Of a DNA stretch of 64,000 nucleotides, positions 12,066 through 22,061 are shown in pieces (position 1 is the first letter of the stretch; every line of letters begins with the position of its first letter). Source of the DNA: Brachionus rotundiformis. Its lineage: Eukaryota > Rotifera > Eurotatoria > Ploima > Brachionidae. The notes below the pieces were generated by a model that worked only from the letters and a program-made list of their open reading frames with translations, made no database searches and was not told where the DNA came from. Location of the stretch: NCBI GenBank assembly GCA_016802295.1, contig JAESIW010000135.1:76443-140442 (forward strand). Direction: 5' to 3'. The position numbers were made by a program, and so were the translations under genes.

Positions 12066-12337
12066 TCTCGGTTAAGGTTTTTAAAAAAATTTCTTATCAG
12101 ACGGCATACAAGAATAAAAAAATTCTATAACTTAGGTTCTTAATGTCCAAGACTTTTTATGTAAATGAAACTTAGTGAACCAACTTTTGTTAAATACGGT
12201 GAAATTTGGCACAATTTTCACAGATTTTTCAGACTTCCGCAGCAGGTAAAATTGGTTCACTTTGTTTCATTTATAGAAAAAGTTTTTGACATTTAGAACC
12301 AAAGTTGTAAAATTTTCTTAATCAAAAGCCTTAGAGA
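12066..12337. mobile_element. Foldback MITE (family B)
   Basis: The left arm, about 12117-12184, and right arm, about 12250-12317, are imperfect reverse complements: both carry GGTTCT-AATGTC, GACTTTTT-like and AAATGAAAC...GTGAACCAA. Weaker complementarity extends outward to about 12066 and 12337. The loop contains CAGACTTCCGCAGCAGGT. A near-identical block, CAGACTTGCGCAGCAGGTGAAAC, recurs at about 28307-28329, so this is a family. No target duplication was identified. Confidence 0.65.
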
Positions 12338-12344
12338 AATCATT

Positions 12345-12560
12345 CATATAAATAAGTTGCTTTATTAATTTATTAATTATTTCCTTCTTTAGCATTTTTC
12401 CATTTTCTATTGAACTAAGTGAAACCGGTCTTTAGTTTTTTGTGTTTTTTTTTATCCTCTTATATGTATAGGATATACATTTGATTTCTTCCATAATTTT
12501 GGTAGTTCACCCCCATTAAAAGATTTTATGAAAATTAATAATATAGTGAATAAAATAAAA
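12345..12560 (-). mobile_element. LINE reverse transcriptase fragment (fingers region)
   Basis: On the minus strand, bases about 12555 to 12430 encode FIKSFNGGELPKLWKKSNV followed by YPIH, the W-K-x-S/A-x-V-x-P-I motif (RT domain 1) of CR1/Jockey-type LINEs. It is interrupted by stops downstream. Fossil fragment. Confidence 0.6.
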
Positions 12561-12882
12561 GTCTATTTTTAATTTAGTTTTATTTTATTAGGAAGAGTCT
12601 GATGATGAAATAAGCATCATATCTGTATATAAATATTTTTTTAATAATTAACTAAAAATAAATTTGTAAATGAATGGGTGAATTAAGTTTTAAGCAATTA
12701 AAAATAATTTTTTAGAAGTAAAAAAATCTAAAATCAATATCAATATTAATTTATTAAATATTTATATTTATTTTTTTCAAAAAAATAGATCTAAACTTAA
12801 AAAATAATGATTTATCCCGTCATAACATTCTATTACTTTTTTTTCATATAAATTTTAAGCTAGTTGATGTGATAATTGTTAT

Positions 12883-13737
12883 CTATTGTGGTAGCTTAGG
12901 AAAAAGATTGCCGTATTGAGGTGGAGTGTCTTCATGTGTTATTGTGGGCTCTGGTATGGCCGGCAGTGGCGTAGAAATGTCTCGTTGCTCGTAATAATTT
13001 GCTTCTTGCTCTTTTGATCTTTTTTTATCTTCATCTGTTGGATTATACGTGCTAGTTTTATCTGTATAAGTTGAACTACTTCTTTCCAGTTCGTTGGACG
13101 TGCCTGGCATCACCCTAATATCTACCAATGTTGAATTGCGCCCATTTTGATTTGGTAAATCAGGTATCACAGTAATAACATTTAAGCAAAAATGAGTGTT
13201 TTCATCAGCCCTGTTCTTGGTTGTTGTTATCGATCCATCTGGCATAATTGCCAAATATCTTCCTGGATAAAATACAGATTCTAGAGCAAAATGCTCATCT
13301 GAACCGAGAATTTCGTGAAGTCTGAATTCATTCCTGGCCTTGATCGAGTTGTGGCTAGAGTTTGTCTCTCTCATTACACAAGGTATCTGATTATCGAAGC
13401 AAATAAAGTTGTTTCCATTTCTGAATTTTAAATGCTTTTTGGAGCCTTCGACCTCTACTGTGAAGTGCGCGCCAAAAAATTCATTACCAATTTGCCCATT
13501 TCCAAGTAGGATCATACGACTTTGATCATTTGGCGAGGGACAAATTTGCAAAGCTCTGTGTGACGATTTTGACAGTAGTTGAACCACATTACCATGCTTG
13601 AGAAAGTCACGATACTTTGATTTGGTGTAAAAGCTTTGGTTTATTGAATTGGTAAAGCGAGTGACATTATCTCTGCCAACCAATGAGCCTGTTGTGTTAG
13701 TAATTTGACTGGCAATTTTATTAAGAAATGACGACAT
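12883..13737 (-). CDS. Beta-trefoil-like protein, function unknown
   Basis: Single exon, 284 aa, ATG at 13737. No signal peptide or membrane segment. Residues about 50-185 contain short repeated hydrophobic/aromatic beta-strand units (for example ALESVFYPGRYLAIMPDGS), which look like one lobe of a beta-trefoil of the FGF, interleukin-1 or fascin kind. I cannot decide between these families, and lack of a secretion signal argues against a classical FGF ligand. The C-terminal 90 residues are polar, Ser/Thr/Glu/Pro-rich and probably disordered. The first 45 residues are polar and may be amphipathic. It is divergently arranged with the YqcI/YcgG-family gene, 223 bp apart start to start, so they may share a promoter. 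The ORF itself is convincing; the fold call is inference. Confidence 0.7.
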   Translation of the reverse strand: MSSFLNKIASQITNTTGSLVGRDNVTRFTNSINQSFYTKSKYRDFLKHGNVVQLLSKSSHRALQICPSPNDQSRMILLGNGQIGNEFFGAHFTVEVEGSKKHLKFRNGNNFICFDNQIPCVMRETNSSHNSIKARNEFRLHEILGSDEHFALESVFYPGRYLAIMPDGSITTTKNRADENTHFCLNVITVIPDLPNQNGRNSTLVDIRVMPGTSNELERSSSTYTDKTSTYNPTDEDKKRSKEQEANYYEQRDISTPLPAIPEPTITHEDTPPQYGNLFPKLPQ

Positions 13738-13960
13738 TGCTTAAATTAAAATAAAATATTTTTAGAATAAAATAAGAGCTTTAGTTTTTATAATAAAAAA
13801 TGTATAATAAGCTATGACTCATAGGAGAATTTTCTGGCAAAATTATTTTGAAATTTGGTTAAATAGTTACTTTGCTCTGAACTACATGTTTTAAATAAAC
13901 CATACTTTATTTTTGTAAAGTTTAGTTGCTTAGTTAAATTAATAAAATATTTTATAAATT
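13738..13960. promoter_or_regulatory. Divergent intergenic region (putative bidirectional promoter)
   Basis: 223 bp separate the ATG at 13737 (minus) from the ATG at 13961 (plus). Both core promoters and 5' UTRs must lie here or in adjacent introns. TATA-like A/T strings are abundant and none can be singled out. Confidence 0.45.
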
Positions 13961-16773
13961 ATGGCAAATTGGTGTGTGCTCGTAGTGCCAGGATTTTACG
14001 CAACTCTGTTAAGAACCTCGTCAATCATTCTATTCTTAATAACGAGTATTCAAATAACCAAGTCCTCAATTGCAGCTTTTTTTCTTGTCTTGTGTAAATT
14101 TTTTTTCAGAAATTTTATTATATTAATTTATTAAATCTAAAAAAAAGTTTCCTTGTATTTGGTAAAAAAGAGGCCAAATTTAAAACTCAATGTCAATGTA
14201 TTGAACTCAAATAAAATTGATAATCCTTATAAAAAAATAAAGAAATCAAATATCTCTGATTTACCAAATCAAATTGTAGAGTAAGTATTTAACAAAAATT
14301 ATCAAAAAGAATTAAAATTTTATTAAAGAAAATTTAAAAATCAATTGTTCAATCATTATCTAGTTGATTATTCGTACTCTGAATCATTAAACTGTTTTAA
14401 TGAATTGAAAATAAGAAGTGATTGTGTCTTTGCTAGAGACTCTAACCTATGGGGTGCACCTTTATGGAACCCAAAGTTGACCATTGAAGAAAATATAAAA
14501 TTGTAAGTCTAAATTCGACTATTAATGTATCATGTTAAGTTTGTTTGGTGATTAAACTAGAGATAATAACTGGATATTTTTGTCAAATAGTAGTAGTAGT
14601 AGTTTAAGCTGCAGCTTAGAGGTTATCTAAGCATAGACATAGAGAGTTGTAGCAGTCGCTTCTATTTTTGTTTTGCCATCCAACCATGATGCTTCGCTTG
14701 AGAAATATTTAGATTCTTATTTAGACAATTTTTTATTCTTTCACGAGTTAGACAATAGCTATTACTTCTCAATTCATATCTTTGACTATAATTGATTCCT
14801 TAATTAAAATTAATTTCTTCATAATTGTTTACCAATTTGAACATCTGAATAGGATCACCTCCTAATGTCCTTTTACTCAAATTAGTTAAATCTAGCCTCA
14901 ACAAGCGTTGTTGATAATCTAAGCCGCACAATTTTGGGATCAACTTAGTTGCTCTTCTTTGAACTATTTCAAGTTCATTCATATTTTTTTTAAATAAGGA
15001 CTCCATGCACTGATAGCATATTCCAAGTGCAGTCGTACCACCAAAGAATACAATAATTTGATAGTCTCACTACAAGGATACTAAAATGCTTTATTAATTA
15101 AACCTAAAATTCTATTTGCTTTAGATGTAGCATTTTTGACTTGTGTTTTTTGACTTATTTTTTTACTTTTGTTTTCAATGTGAACAACTTTACATTTATC
15201 TTCATTAAGCTGAGTAGACCATTCATTTGACTATTTACACACTCTGTCTTATTTTATTCAACATATCGTTTATACATATAAAAAATAAAACAGGACCTAG
15301 CACTGAACCTTGTGGATCTCCATTGTTAACTTTTACTCAATTTGAGCTGATCTCCCAAAAATACTCTTTGTGAGCGTTCTGAAAGAAAATCCTTTATCAA
15401 ATTTATCATGCCTTCACCAATCCCAAAAAACAGTTTATACAGAGGCTTTCTATGAGAGACTTTGTCGAAAGCCTTTGCGAAATCTAAGTAAATGATGTCC
15501 ACCGATAAACCATTTGATATCGTTTCGTTGAAATAGTAAAATAATTTTTAGAATAAATTTGTTAAATTCAATTCTTGTTGTGAAAAGTAAAATTGGGAAA
15601 AACAAAGAGATAAGAGATGAAGGAAAAAAACACTATGTGAAAATTCAGTAAATATTACTTTAAAAAAATCGAAAAATAAATAATATATATCAAAATTGTG
15701 TAAAAATATCTTTTTTATTTTTAATACAACCTTTCGAAAAAAAATTTGGAAAAGCTTTTACAACCAAAAGATTTCAAATATATTTATGGAACTTTAGAAG
15801 TATTAATAACATATTTAGTAATAAATTTATGAAAGAAAAAAAAAATTATTAAATACGTTTAGTTTTTATGATGCTTATGCTGCAATGAATAAGCATCATT
15901 AAGTTCTTTTATATATTTTTCTAAATAAGAACTCATGCAAAATCACTGTGTAACCAAGCATTGACGAGTGACATGATTTGTATTAAAAAAGGATCTTTAA
16001 TTTTAAATAATTAAATTTTTAATATTCTTAATAACATTGATTCTAAACTAGTTCCAAATTTTTTAAAATTAAGTTAAAATTTTTTAATTTATCCAAGCTA
16101 AAAGATTTAACTTAATTCAACTTGATTAGTTAATAAAATGATTTTTTATTTAATTGACCAGAGTCATTTTTCCATCTTTTTTATTCTTTTCAAATGTGTG
16201 CACATCGCTGAAGCTTGATGGATTTGTTGTTCACTTGCCTGGCGCCCAGTTTGGTCATGATTTGGAAGTATGTTAAATTAAACTAAAAATGCTCAGATGG
16301 AAAAAACTCTACAATTTAAATAACAGAAGTTTTCAAAAGCATTCTGTCATATTTTGAGTTCATTGGCCAACTTGGACCCTTTGAACAAAAACTGCATGGC
16401 TCAGAATATCGAATGCTCCAAATGGGTGTTCGAATTTAACCAAGTCACCTTTTTTATCACTACATTTTTGCCAATGTACCCGCCTAATCACTCGAGGCAC
16501 ACATTTGGCATTGACGAGTGCTTCATTCTGTTCCAACCGGAAATTTCATTTGCAATTCACAACTTACCTCAAGATACCGGAACCACTAACTGGACAGAAC
16601 CCAGAACCATTCGTGACAAAATAAGACTCAAATTCAAAGAATCTAACAGGGAATATTTGATCAGAGACACGAACAGATTTCCAATGTGCTACGAAATGAT
16701 AAAACCTGAACTACCTAGATCGGAAGAAGTTGTCAATTGGTGGAAATATGCATCAACATACACAAATCAGTAA
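13961..16773 (+). CDS. YqcI/YcgG-family protein with N-terminal hydrophobic segment
   Basis: Five exons by phase and family match: 13961-14093, 14148-14280, 14329-14502, 16162-16267, 16330-16773; 990 nt, 329 aa. Residues 20-50 are strongly hydrophobic, probably a membrane anchor. The conserved core includes YSESLNCFNELKIRSDCVFAR (105-125), LDGFVVHLPG (165-174), FFITTFLPMYPPNHSRHTFG (223-242), LFQPEISFAIH (249-259) and a late WWKYA. This is the YqcI/YcgG family (Pfam PF08892), common in bacteria and fungi. Its characterised member GntA is a heme-dependent N-hydroxylase acting on a guanidino amino-acid derivative. Enzymatic activity and substrate here are unknown. All four introns keep frame, so the gene is domesticated into eukaryotic structure. 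Intron 3 (1.66 kb) hosts an antisense LINE fragment; the others are 48-62 bp. The first two exons rest on splice phase only. Confidence 0.8.
14585..15540 (-). mobile_element. LINE fragment in intron of YqcI/YcgG gene
   Basis: On the minus strand, about 15537 downward reads VDIIYLDFAKAFDKVSHRK (RT domain 3) then LIKDFLSERSQRVFLGD. After a frameshift it reads NNGDPQGSVLGPVLFF (domain 4), and at 15006-14800 the C-terminal IVQRRATKLIPKL...RLLRLDL region. A (CTA)n-type trinucleotide tail lies at 14586-14602, the 3' end of the element. CR1/Jockey-like and nonfunctional. Confidence 0.82.
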
Positions 16774-17157
16774 GGAAAAAATTTAGAACAATTTATGAAT
16801 TTAAAAATTAATTATTACAGAATAATTTTTAATTTAATTTAACAATAAAATATAGACTATATTTAAATTTTTTTCTTTTACTATTCTTATCTTCAATTGC
16901 TAATCTAGTGCAAAATATAACTTTTTTTTTCATATAATAAGCAATTGTTAGGTAAAGCTGAAATATTTCAATAATTTTTTTAAATTTAAAAAAAAATATT
17001 TAAATAACCTTAATTCAGCTTAATAGTATGAATTTGCACCATCATTTCTAACAAAGCCATTTTTTTTTGCTAAAATCGAAAGAAAAAAGCAAACTAATCC
17101 AAATTTTTTTTTTTTCTATAAATTTATGTTGGTAAATTTAGAACTTATTAGGAAAAA
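16774..17157. other. Short intergenic region upstream of G6PD
   Basis: AT-rich with several poly-T tracts; presumably the 3' UTR of the YqcI/YcgG gene and the G6PD promoter. Nothing else recognised. Confidence 0.5.
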
Positions 17158-18857
17158 ATGTCAGAAAATATTTTCTCCACATTCCAGACAGTGGTTCATC
17201 TGAGCGAAGATTGTAGGAGCACACATGTGTTTGTGGTGATGGGTGCTTCCGGCGATCTTGCCAAAAAGAAAATCTATCCCACACTTTGGTGGCTGTTCAG
17301 GGACAACCTGGTGCCAGACAGCACCCATTTTCTTGGCTTTGCCAGATCTTCAATTGAGATAAGAGAATTCTTGGAGCAAAAGTGTCGCCAATACATGAAA
17401 ATAAAGCCCCATGAGGAGACTAAGTTTCAGAAATTCTTGGACAAAAATCACTACTTGGTTGGTTCGTATGACAAGTCGGAAAATTTTGTCCAGCTCGACG
17501 CAAAAATAGTCGAAATCGCCCGAATGGGCAAGTGTGAGAATATCGAAGATGCCAATCGTATTTTCTACTTGGCACTGCCGCCTAGTGTGTACACCAATGT
17601 TACCAAGCTGTTGAGCGAGAACTGCAAGGCCAGAAAGTATAAATAGATAATTTTTTTTTCCCTATTTTATTAATTTTAAAGCATATTTTACCATTTTGGG
17701 ATTGGAATTAAATGTTTTTCTTTTGCCAAGGCCCCATTTTACGCGAGTAATAGTAGAAAAGCCATTTGGCAAAGACCTAAAGAGTTCAAATGAACTTTCG
17801 GCTCATTTGAGCAAGTTGTTCATTGAAGAGGAAATTTACAGAATTGATCACTATTTAGGTAAAGAAATGGTACAAAATTTGATTGTTCTACGCTTTGCAA
17901 ATCAAATTTTCAAGCGTATTTGGAATCGTGATTCGATACAATGTGTAATGATCACGTTCAAAGAGCCTTTCGGAACTCAGGGTCGAGGCGGCTACTTTGA
18001 TGAATTTGGTATAATTCGTGATGTAATGCAAAATCATTTGCTGCAAATTTTGTCTCTGGTTGCCATGGATAGTCCAGTGTCCAAAAATGCCGAAGAAATT
18101 CGCAACGAAAAAGTTAAAGTACTTAGAACAATACCAGAACTGAAAATGGAGGATGTGGTAATTGGTCAATATGTGGGAAATCCGAATGGACAAGGTGATG
18201 AGAAGCTAGGCTATTTGGATGATCCGACTGTGCCTGCCGGGTCAACAACGCCCACGTTTTGTTGTGCAGTGCTCAAGATTAAGAATGAGAGATGGGACGG
18301 TGTGCCATTTATTTTAAAGAGTGGCAAGGCCTTGAATGAGAGAAAGGCCGAGATAAGAATTCAATTCAAAGAAGTGCCTGGTGACATATTTGACAATGCA
18401 TGTGCCAGAAACGAACTGGTTATCCGGGTCCAACCCGATGAGGCTGTCTACATGAAAATTTCTACCAAAAAACCAGGAATGAACTTTGATCCTGTGGAGA
18501 CCGAATTAGACCTTACTTACAAGCATCGCTACGAAGGCGAGTACATGCCTGACGCTTACGAGCGGCTAATTCTTGACGTTTTCCTGGGAAGCCAGATAAA
18601 CTTTGTGCGCACAGACGAGTTGGCCGAGGCATGGAGAATTTTCACGCCACTTTTGCATAAACTTGAACAAGAAAAGCCCAAGCCTATTCCTTATATATAC
18701 GGAAGGTATTTAATCAATTAATTAAATTATTCAATTATAAGAAATATTTTTTTTCAGTCGTGGTATACCCGAGGCGGATGAGCTGTCTACCAAAGTGGGA
18801 AAATATAATTACAGTAATACTTATGTATGGAAAGACTCATCAAAATCAAAAATTTAA
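17158..18857 (+). CDS. G6PD: Glucose-6-phosphate 1-dehydrogenase
   Basis: Three exons: 17158-17636, 17731-18705, 18758-18857; 517 aa (human 515). Oxidises glucose-6-phosphate to 6-phosphogluconolactone with NADP+, the committed step of the oxidative pentose phosphate pathway, cytosolic. NADP-binding GASGDLAKKKIYP at 29-41, EKPFG at 169-173, and the catalytic signature RIDHYLGKE at 197-205 with His200, Tyr201 and Lys204. The structural NADP site and substrate region follow, and IPYIYGSRG is formed across the last splice junction. The tail, EADELSTKVG...YVWKDSSKSK, is colinear with animal enzymes. The first donor lies inside an Arg-Lys codon pair, followed in the intron by an in-frame stop. Full length and apparently functional. 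Confidence 0.96.
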
Positions 18858-19414
18858 ATTAGTATTTTAAAATTTATTTATTTTTTATTACTATTGTATT
18901 ACTGTTATTATTATTATTTTTTGCTTTTAAAATAAATAATTATGGCATTTTTTTACAATTATTTTAATTTTTAAATCTTAAATAATTTGTTTATTAATGG
19001 TATTTTTAATTTAAGAGTTAAATTAAAGTGCAAATTTAAAATATATTTTAAAAATTGGGTAATTATCTAATATGTAAATTAGATTAAATTTAGGATATAA
19101 AATATTAATTATCATTTTTTAGCTAAAGTTCAATAAAAAACGATTGTCGAAAAACATTAGGTATACCTGAAAATCTAACTTTTAAATATTAACTAAACTA
19201 ATTTTATTTTTAGATTATTTTATTCGAGTAAATTTAAAAATTATATTCTACCAAAAAAGTCTGAAGAAAACCTTGATGAAGGTTTTTTAAAAAATCTTTA
19301 GAATCAGATAAGAACAAAATATAAATCATAAAATACTTTATGTTTAATTTAGCTATATTGGTTATCTGTCACTATTTTTGTAGGATGAATGATACTTTAA
19401 ATTTTAATTAATTA
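18858..19414. other. G6PD 3' UTR and intergenic
   Basis: AT-rich; an AATAAA lies near 18930. No coding similarity. Confidence 0.5.
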
Positions 19415-19415
19415 G

Positions 19416-19796
19416 ATCTTAATGGGTATTATGAATCTCAAAAACAAAAACAAAAACAAAATTTTTTTCTATTTTAATAAATTAAAATTTACCAAAAAAA
19501 ATATATTTAAAAAAATACTACAACATAGTGCAGCATACTTTGTTGCATCTTTTTTACCAAAAATTATTTTCCCTGTCTAGATAAAAGACAAAAAGTAAAG
19601 CATCAAAAAGACTTAAATTGATAATTGATTTTGTTTACCTAAAAAAAAGAAATTTTTGGTAAAAAAGATGCGACAAAGTATGTTGCACTATGTTGCGGTT
19701 TTTTTTAAATAAAAAATTTAGTAAATTTTAATCTATCAAAATAGAAAAAAATTTTGTTTTGTTTTTGTTTTTGAAATTCATAATACCCAATAAGAT
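19416..19796. mobile_element. Long-palindrome foldback MITE (family C)
   Basis: About 380 bp whose two halves are near reverse complements. The left arm starts ATCTTAATGGGTATTATGAA and the right arm ends with the complement, TTCATAATACCCAATAAGAT. (CAAAAA)n near the left end matches (TTTTTG)n near the right end, and the central arms share GTGCA(G)CATACTTTGT(T/C)GCATC. A partial copy of the right end follows at about 19845-19925. No transposase coding. Confidence 0.8.
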
Positions 19797-19844
19797 ATAC
19801 CAAATTAATAAATTAATTTTTTTAATAAATAATTAGTTTTTTTA

Positions 19845-19925
19845 AATATACTTTATTTTAGTAAATTTTAATTTATCAAAATAGGAAGGATTGTTTTTTA
19901 AATTCACAATACCATCTTATTGCCA
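19845..19925. repeat. Partial copy of the family C MITE right arm
   Basis: Repeats TTAGTAAATTTTAAT-TATCAAAATAG and the terminal TTCACAATACC-like end of the element just upstream, about 80 bp after a short spacer. Probably a truncated or tandemly duplicated end. Confidence 0.55.
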
Positions 19926-20250
19926 AACATCAAATTGAATACCCCAATGCTAGTAAATGGTACAAACATTGAGTGTGTAAGTGAACTGTACATTTACTTA
20001 GAAAGCATCATAAGTGAAGCAATGGGAGCACAAAACGACACCAAGAAAAGACTTGCAAAAGCATTAGGAGCATTTGCCAGACTCAAACCAGTTTGGGAAT
20101 CAAAATACTACAGCAAGAAAACATAAATGAAGTTTTACATCACAGTACTAAGAGACATAAGAAGAAGAAAGGCTTGAGGCAGGATCGATTTGAGTGGAAA
20201 GCAAAAGTAATGACACAATGCTCCACAAGGAGCGTATAAAGAAAAAAAAA
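19921..20250 (+). mobile_element. RTE-type LINE fragment
   Basis: Encodes VNGTNIECVSELYIYLESII then AQNDTKKRLAKALGAFARLKP, the RTE-class post-RT signature (V-x-E-F-x-YLGS-x-I and I-x-x-R-x-x-A-x-x-A-F-x-x-L). It is followed after a deletion by a short DRFEWKAKV stretch like the RTE C-terminus and a poly-A tract. 5'-truncated and internally deleted. A sister fragment is at 41685-42040. Confidence 0.75.
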
Positions 20251-21599
20251 AAATTAAAAAATTAAATCTTATTGATAATACAGCTACATTAAAAAAGCAA
20301 TAGATTGCTTTTTACTTTTATTTATTTGTGTTGTAGCAAATAAAACTAGCTAAGTTTTTAATAGTTTATTCGAATATAAGGTAATGATAAAATGTTAGTG
20401 GTTTACATAAAAACTAGGGTGCCTGTGATAGTTGCAGTTGATTTTAAACATACAAGACTAAAAATTATAAGAATTAAAAACAAAATCTTAAAATTTGTGC
20501 TAATTTTGAGATATTGCCAGAAAGCTCTTAACATACTCTTAAATAATTGCTATGTAAATGCCATTTACAGATCATCTTCAATCATTCATATTGTCTTAAA
20601 CAATTAAATTGAAGATATTAATATTTAAATTGATTTTGAAATATTTTTATCATTCCTAGACTGTAAAAATTTTTAGTCTGAATTTAAGCCATAAAAAAAT
20701 ACCAAAACCATTAATGAGGTTAATACCATTGATTTCAAGATATTCATATTAATATTTTAAGCCAATGTATATTTATTAAAAAATAAATTTAGTCTCTTAA
20801 AAAAATAAAATAATGATTACTCGATTATCATAAGAATCTTCAATTTTATTTAGTTTAAAAAGCCAAATTCAAATTTTGTTGAGCTTTGTTGGAAAGAACT
20901 AGAGAGAGGCTTATCCAAGACTGAATTTTGTTTAATAAAGCTCGATAGAGCTCTACTCCTCTAAATTAATAACAAGCAAGTTAGCATAATTAATAATAAA
21001 AAAGAGCGTGCATTCAATTCGGATCGAATCGGATAAGAACAAATTTTAAATTAATTTAAAAAAATTTAAAACGCAATTAAATTTAAAAACTTTTATTTTA
21101 GAACGCAATTTAAAATAATAAAAAAAATTAAATCAAACGTAATTAAATTTTAAATTAAATTTTTTGAAGACTGGAAGATAAGAAACAAAAATTGGTTCAA
21201 TTTAAGTCTTTTGGCGCTGTTTGTTTATGGTGATAATTTATGATAATTTTAATTTTGTCTTATAAATATCAAACAGTCAAGAATCAATTTTAAAAAAAAA
21301 TAATTTTCACTTAAACTTAGAAATCAATTTTTCTGACAGCTGATTAAAAAAAAACAACATAAAAATCAGCCATGATGTGTTCATTAGTCTACTAATTGGT
21401 TTATTACTTCCATCTATCTATAAACACTGGGTGTTGTCTTCACTATGGCGCTTCAATAATTCTTATTTCATATCATAAATTATAATTTTCCAAATTAGAA
21501 TTCCTTTTTCTATTTTTCAAAATTAGGTCAAATTTAGAAAAATTTAATTTTATTGTTAATAAAAAACAATTTTATTTAACTTTTAGAACTGAGTGAAAA
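20251..21599. other. Intergenic; 5' flank of Yippee gene
   Basis: AT-rich with no supported gene. A pyrimidine-rich stretch ending in TTTTAG at about 21581-21586, 14 bp before the Yippee ATG, could be the acceptor of a 5' UTR intron. Confidence 0.45.
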
Positions 21600-22061
21600 A
21601 TGGTAAAAACATTCCAGGTTTATCTGTCTGGAAAAAAATGCACCTATTCTTGCGTGCACTGTCGTGCTCATTTGGCTGAGCACGATGATTTGATTTCCAA
21701 GTCGTTCCAAGGTAGTCAAGGCAGGGCTTACTTGTTCCACAATGTGGTCAATGTTCGGATCGGCCAAGCCGAGGAGAGGTACTTGCTGACTGGGCTGCAC
21801 GCGGTTGCTGACATCCACTGCGAGTCCTGCAAAACCACCATTGGTTGGAAGTACGAACAAGCGTTCGAGTCTAGTCAAAAGTACAAAGAGGGTAAATTTA
21901 TAATTGAGCTGATTCATTTGATCAAAGAAAATGGCTGGGACGATTACATGGTTTGGAACGATTCTAAACCAAATAAGAACTTTAGCTCTATTGCATTTCT
22001 AAGCTTTAATTCGTCACCAAAAGACTGCGACAAAAAGCCAATTGACAAAAATGTTCATTAA
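21600..22061 (+). CDS. YPEL: Yippee-like protein (YPEL1-4 type)
   Basis: Single coding exon, 153 aa. Residues 1-115 are almost colinear with animal YPEL1-4: KTFQVYLSG, YSCVHCRAHLA, HDDLISKSFQGSQGRAYLF, EERYLLTGLHAVADIHCESC, and QKYKEGKFIIEL. The zinc-binding cysteines are two CxxC pairs, Cys18/Cys21 and Cys74/Cys77. YPEL proteins are small zinc proteins linked to centrosome, spindle and nuclear functions; their biochemical role is not settled. The family normally ends after KENGW, but this protein adds about 40 polar residues at the C-terminus. The missing MTK-type N-terminal residues suggest either a short start or a 5' exon. Confidence 0.95.
   Translation: MVKTFQVYLSGKKCTYSCVHCRAHLAEHDDLISKSFQGSQGRAYLFHNVVNVRIGQAEERYLLTGLHAVADIHCESCKTTIGWKYEQAFESSQKYKEGKFIIELIHLIKENGWDDYMVWNDSKPNKNFSSIAFLSFNSSPKDCDKKPIDKNVH

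Noticed and set aside
20392..20607. 71-codon ORF with ATG
   Set aside because: No recognisable family, AT-driven composition, no flanking exon; treated as chance.
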